Origin: Actinomycetota bacterium
Lineage (GTDB): Bacteria; Actinomycetota; Actinomycetes; S36-B12
Direction of reading: 5' to 3'
Assembly: GCA_947499275.1 (NCBI GenBank)
Contig: CANMNM010000055.1
Span: 1-7,580 of the forward strand
Length of the DNA: 7,580 nucleotides
In this document: piece after piece, positions 6,956 to 7,580 of the stretch
Layout: each line of letters opens with the position of its first letter
Position numbering within the stretch: the stretch's first letter is position 1
The notes under the pieces: model-generated
Told to the model about the DNA's origin: nothing
What the model saw: only the letters and a program-made list of their open reading frames with translations
Databases searched by the model: none
Program-made: the position numbers and the translations under genes

Positions 6956-7580
6956 CTAGCGCGGCCGGCGAGCGGAACGGGCACTCGTTGGCATTGGGCC
7001 CTTAGGGATGGGCAGCGCATTTGCAGCATTTCCGAGTGCATCAAGGCGGCGGCGAACTTCGGTGACTTCCCCTCCACGAAGGTTCCGTGGCAGTTTCGCC
7101 AGCGTCTTTTGCAGTTTGCGCAGGGAGACTTGATCTGCTTCAACACCCACTTGAATTTCATAGATAGGGATATCAGGTACCCAGCGGGCGGTCTTTTTGC
7201 GCTCATTGGCCAGCAAAATTCCGACTCGAGATGCAGGGCCTTCGGAGATAAGAATGACCCCGGGACGCCCGATCACCCGAGAGATCATGTCCTGGTTTTT
7301 GTTCACCGCGACGGCTGGAGTCATGGGCCACTTATTTCCGCGAATGCTCTGCACTACCGCTGCGGCAGCTCCCGGTTGGCCTTCAATTGATGAGTAGGCC
7401 GCGGCCATGGCTCGGCGACTAAACCAGTAGGTAGATGCCAATAGACCAATCGGGATGCCAATAAGAAGCGAGGTGACGGGGTTAACCAGGATCCACACGG
7501 GCACCGCGACGACGATTGATCCCAGTAGGAAGAACCCAAGTGTCTCAGCCCACAGAAATGGAAATGATTTTTGGGTCATT
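6956..7580 (-). CDS. DUF4191 family membrane protein, 5' end beyond the window
   Basis: At least 207 residues are visible. Two membrane segments lie at about 12-32 and 36-53, followed by a soluble basic domain with family-like blocks EGQPGAAAAVVQSIR (66-80), RVIGRPGVILISEG (101-114), KLQKTLAKLPRNL (155-167) and IPKGPMP (191-197). These match the DUF4191 proteins conserved across actinobacteria, which are usually encoded next to lipA/lipB and of unknown function. An ATG at 7579 is the last start in view, but family members carry about 10-40 more residues ahead of the first membrane segment, often with an M-T-R/Q stretch at this very point. The Met is therefore probably internal and the gene continues past 7580. 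The gene is convergent with the RDD gene, and no terminator is seen in the 17-bp gap. Confidence 0.85.
   Translation of the reverse strand, partial: MTQKSFPFLWAETLGFFLLGSIVVAVPVWILVNPVTSLLIGIPIGLLASTYWFSRRAMAAAYSSIEGQPGAAAAVVQSIRGNKWPMTPAVAVNKNQDMISRVIGRPGVILISEGPASRVGILLANERKKTARWVPDIPIYEIQVGVEADQVSLRKLQKTLAKLPRNLRGGEVTEVRRRLDALGNAANALPIPKGPMPTSARSARRPR

Noticed and set aside
6936..6960. TAGC...GCTA as a terminator between the RDD and DUF4191 genes
   Set aside because: The stem is only 4 bp and there is no T-run on either strand.
1..7580. CRISPR arrays, insertion sequences, tRNA genes, phage or defence genes
   Set aside because: No regular repeats, transposase motifs, terminal inverted repeats or cloverleaf sequences were seen; the window is almost filled by conserved core genes plus one transporter cluster.

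Overview
The window looks like a piece of core chromosome from an actinobacterium of moderate GC content (roughly mid-50s % by eye, lower than Streptomyces or Mycobacterium). The evidence is the gene set and order. A GlnA2-type glutamine synthetase end, glnE and a convergent type I-beta glnA mirror the glnA2-glnE-glnA1 block of mycobacteria. RDD-family and DUF4191 genes sit on the far side of glnA, as in many actinobacteria. A freshwater or otherwise lower-GC actinobacterial lineage is possible, but the sequence alone does not name it.

Layout. Bases 2-124 hold the last 40 codons of a glutamine synthetase (GlnA2 type, + strand). They are followed after 30 bp by glnE (155-3130, +), the bifunctional adenylyltransferase/adenylyl-removing enzyme that controls glutamine synthetase. 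glnE converges on glnA (3252-4676, -), and one long hairpin between them (3163-3205) can terminate both. Upstream of glnA lies a 185-bp divergent promoter region. It carries a strong Shine-Dalgarno, a plausible -10 and, on the glnA strand, four 5-bp elements at exact 6-bp spacing that match the actinobacterial GlnR box (4756-4793). On the other side of this region, a + strand cluster begins directly at a probable leaderless start: an ABC ATPase (4862-5782), an ABC-2 membrane permease (5779-6546) and an RDD-family membrane protein (6543-6938). Each of the latter two genes overlaps its predecessor by 4 bp. The right end is a DUF4191 membrane protein (6956-7580, -) whose start codon is probably outside the window.

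How the parts work together. GlnA makes glutamine from glutamate, ammonium and ATP. Its conserved adenylylation tyrosine (Tyr402) and an intact two-domain GlnE point to reversible covalent control. The GlnR-like box points to transcriptional control by nitrogen status. The ABC-2 pair is a separate export or membrane-stress type transporter of unknown substrate, apparently translationally coupled to the RDD protein.

I found no mobile element, CRISPR array, RNA gene or phage-like region, and no convincing new biological system. The most useful non-coding finding is the GlnR-type operator in front of glnA. The most interesting context feature is the ABC-2/RDD coupling between glnA and DUF4191.
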